A stretch of 64,000 nucleotides of DNA, taken from positions 40,164,501-40,228,500 of the forward strand of contig CM053164.1 in NCBI GenBank assembly GCA_028571685.1. Direction: 5' to 3'. The DNA is from Heterohyrax brucei (taxonomy: Eukaryota; Chordata; Mammalia; Hyracoidea; Procaviidae). The position numbers and the translations under genes are program-made. The first letter of the stretch is position 1, and every line of letters begins with the position of its first letter. This document shows, in pieces, positions 63,850 to 64,000 of this stretch. A model generated the notes under the pieces. It was not told where the DNA came from, searched no databases, and saw nothing but the letters and a program-made list of their open reading frames with translations.

Positions 63850-64000
63850 AGTTGTTCTGTATCTGCACCATCCAACATGGTGGCCACCGGTCGAGATTCG
63901 CCACTGATGAATGCCTGTTGAGCACTTGGAACGTGGTCAGCGCAGCTGACGAGTTTTAAATAACCTGTCAAAGAACTCATGTAAATGGCCACATGTGGCT
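63850..64000. mobile_element. hAT/MER-type DNA transposon remnant, cut by window edge
   Basis: 'caccatccaacatggtggcc', 'tgttgagcacttggaacgtg' and 'aaatggccacatgtggct' resemble the 'ctgtccaatatggtagccac..ccacatgtggct' element of mammals. Confidence 0.55.

Overview
Kind of organism. This is nuclear DNA from a placental mammal, almost certainly an afrotherian. The commonest element is a tRNA-derived SINE with the body 'agcagttcaaa..cc', 'tgtcctatagggtcgctatgagtcagaat' and 'gactcgacggca..gggtttgg', i.e. AfroSINE. It occurs with an RTE LINE of the RTE1/BovB-like type known from elephant-lineage genomes and with L1s carrying an unusually long 3' UTR. Older mammalian repeats (MIR, L2, L1M, a hAT/MER remnant) fill in the background. 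An elephant or close relative is the best guess; sequence alone cannot separate elephant, sirenian and hyrax. There is no prokaryotic or viral gene content.

Layout. (1) 1-7,758 is the left copy of a direct segmental duplication; the right copy is 46,955-54,712 (about 95% identical by eye). Each copy holds a chain of AfroSINEs, a 5'-truncated L1 with target-site duplication, an RTE 3' end split by an AfroSINE, and two possible small exons. (2) 7,759-26,640 is intergenic or intronic-type DNA: scattered MIR, L2, L1M and AfroSINE insertions, a 500-bp GGAT/GGGT microsatellite (14,590-15,090), and two L1 3' ends (19.3-21.0 kb on -, 25.5-26.4 kb on +). (3) 26,655-29,614 is the only convincing gene: a CpG-rich promoter followed by an intact single-exon 907-codon frame of the POM121 nucleoporin family, most like POM121L2. 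(4) 30.6-44.55 kb is a decayed tandem array. Each unit is an L1 in reverse orientation lacking the reverse-transcriptase core, plus a ~1.5 kb non-L1 sequence I call X; there are three recognisable copies and a fragment of a fourth. (5) 44.55-46.95 kb is a further L1 3' end and short unique DNA. (6) 54,713-58,577 is the 5' two thirds of an L1 cut inside the RT domain exactly at the duplication boundary. (7) 58.6-64 kb is unique and L2-rich DNA with a CpG island (about 60.9-61.74 kb), probably the promoter or first exon of a gene whose body lies outside or is not recognisable here.

How it fits together. The POM121-like gene sits in a LINE-rich, structurally unstable interval bracketed by the two duplication arms. 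The right arm looks derived, because it truncates a pre-existing L1. The SINE, RTE and L1 insertions inside the arms, shared at matching positions, predate the duplication. Repeat boundaries below are approximate (roughly 10-30 bp) unless a target-site duplication is stated.
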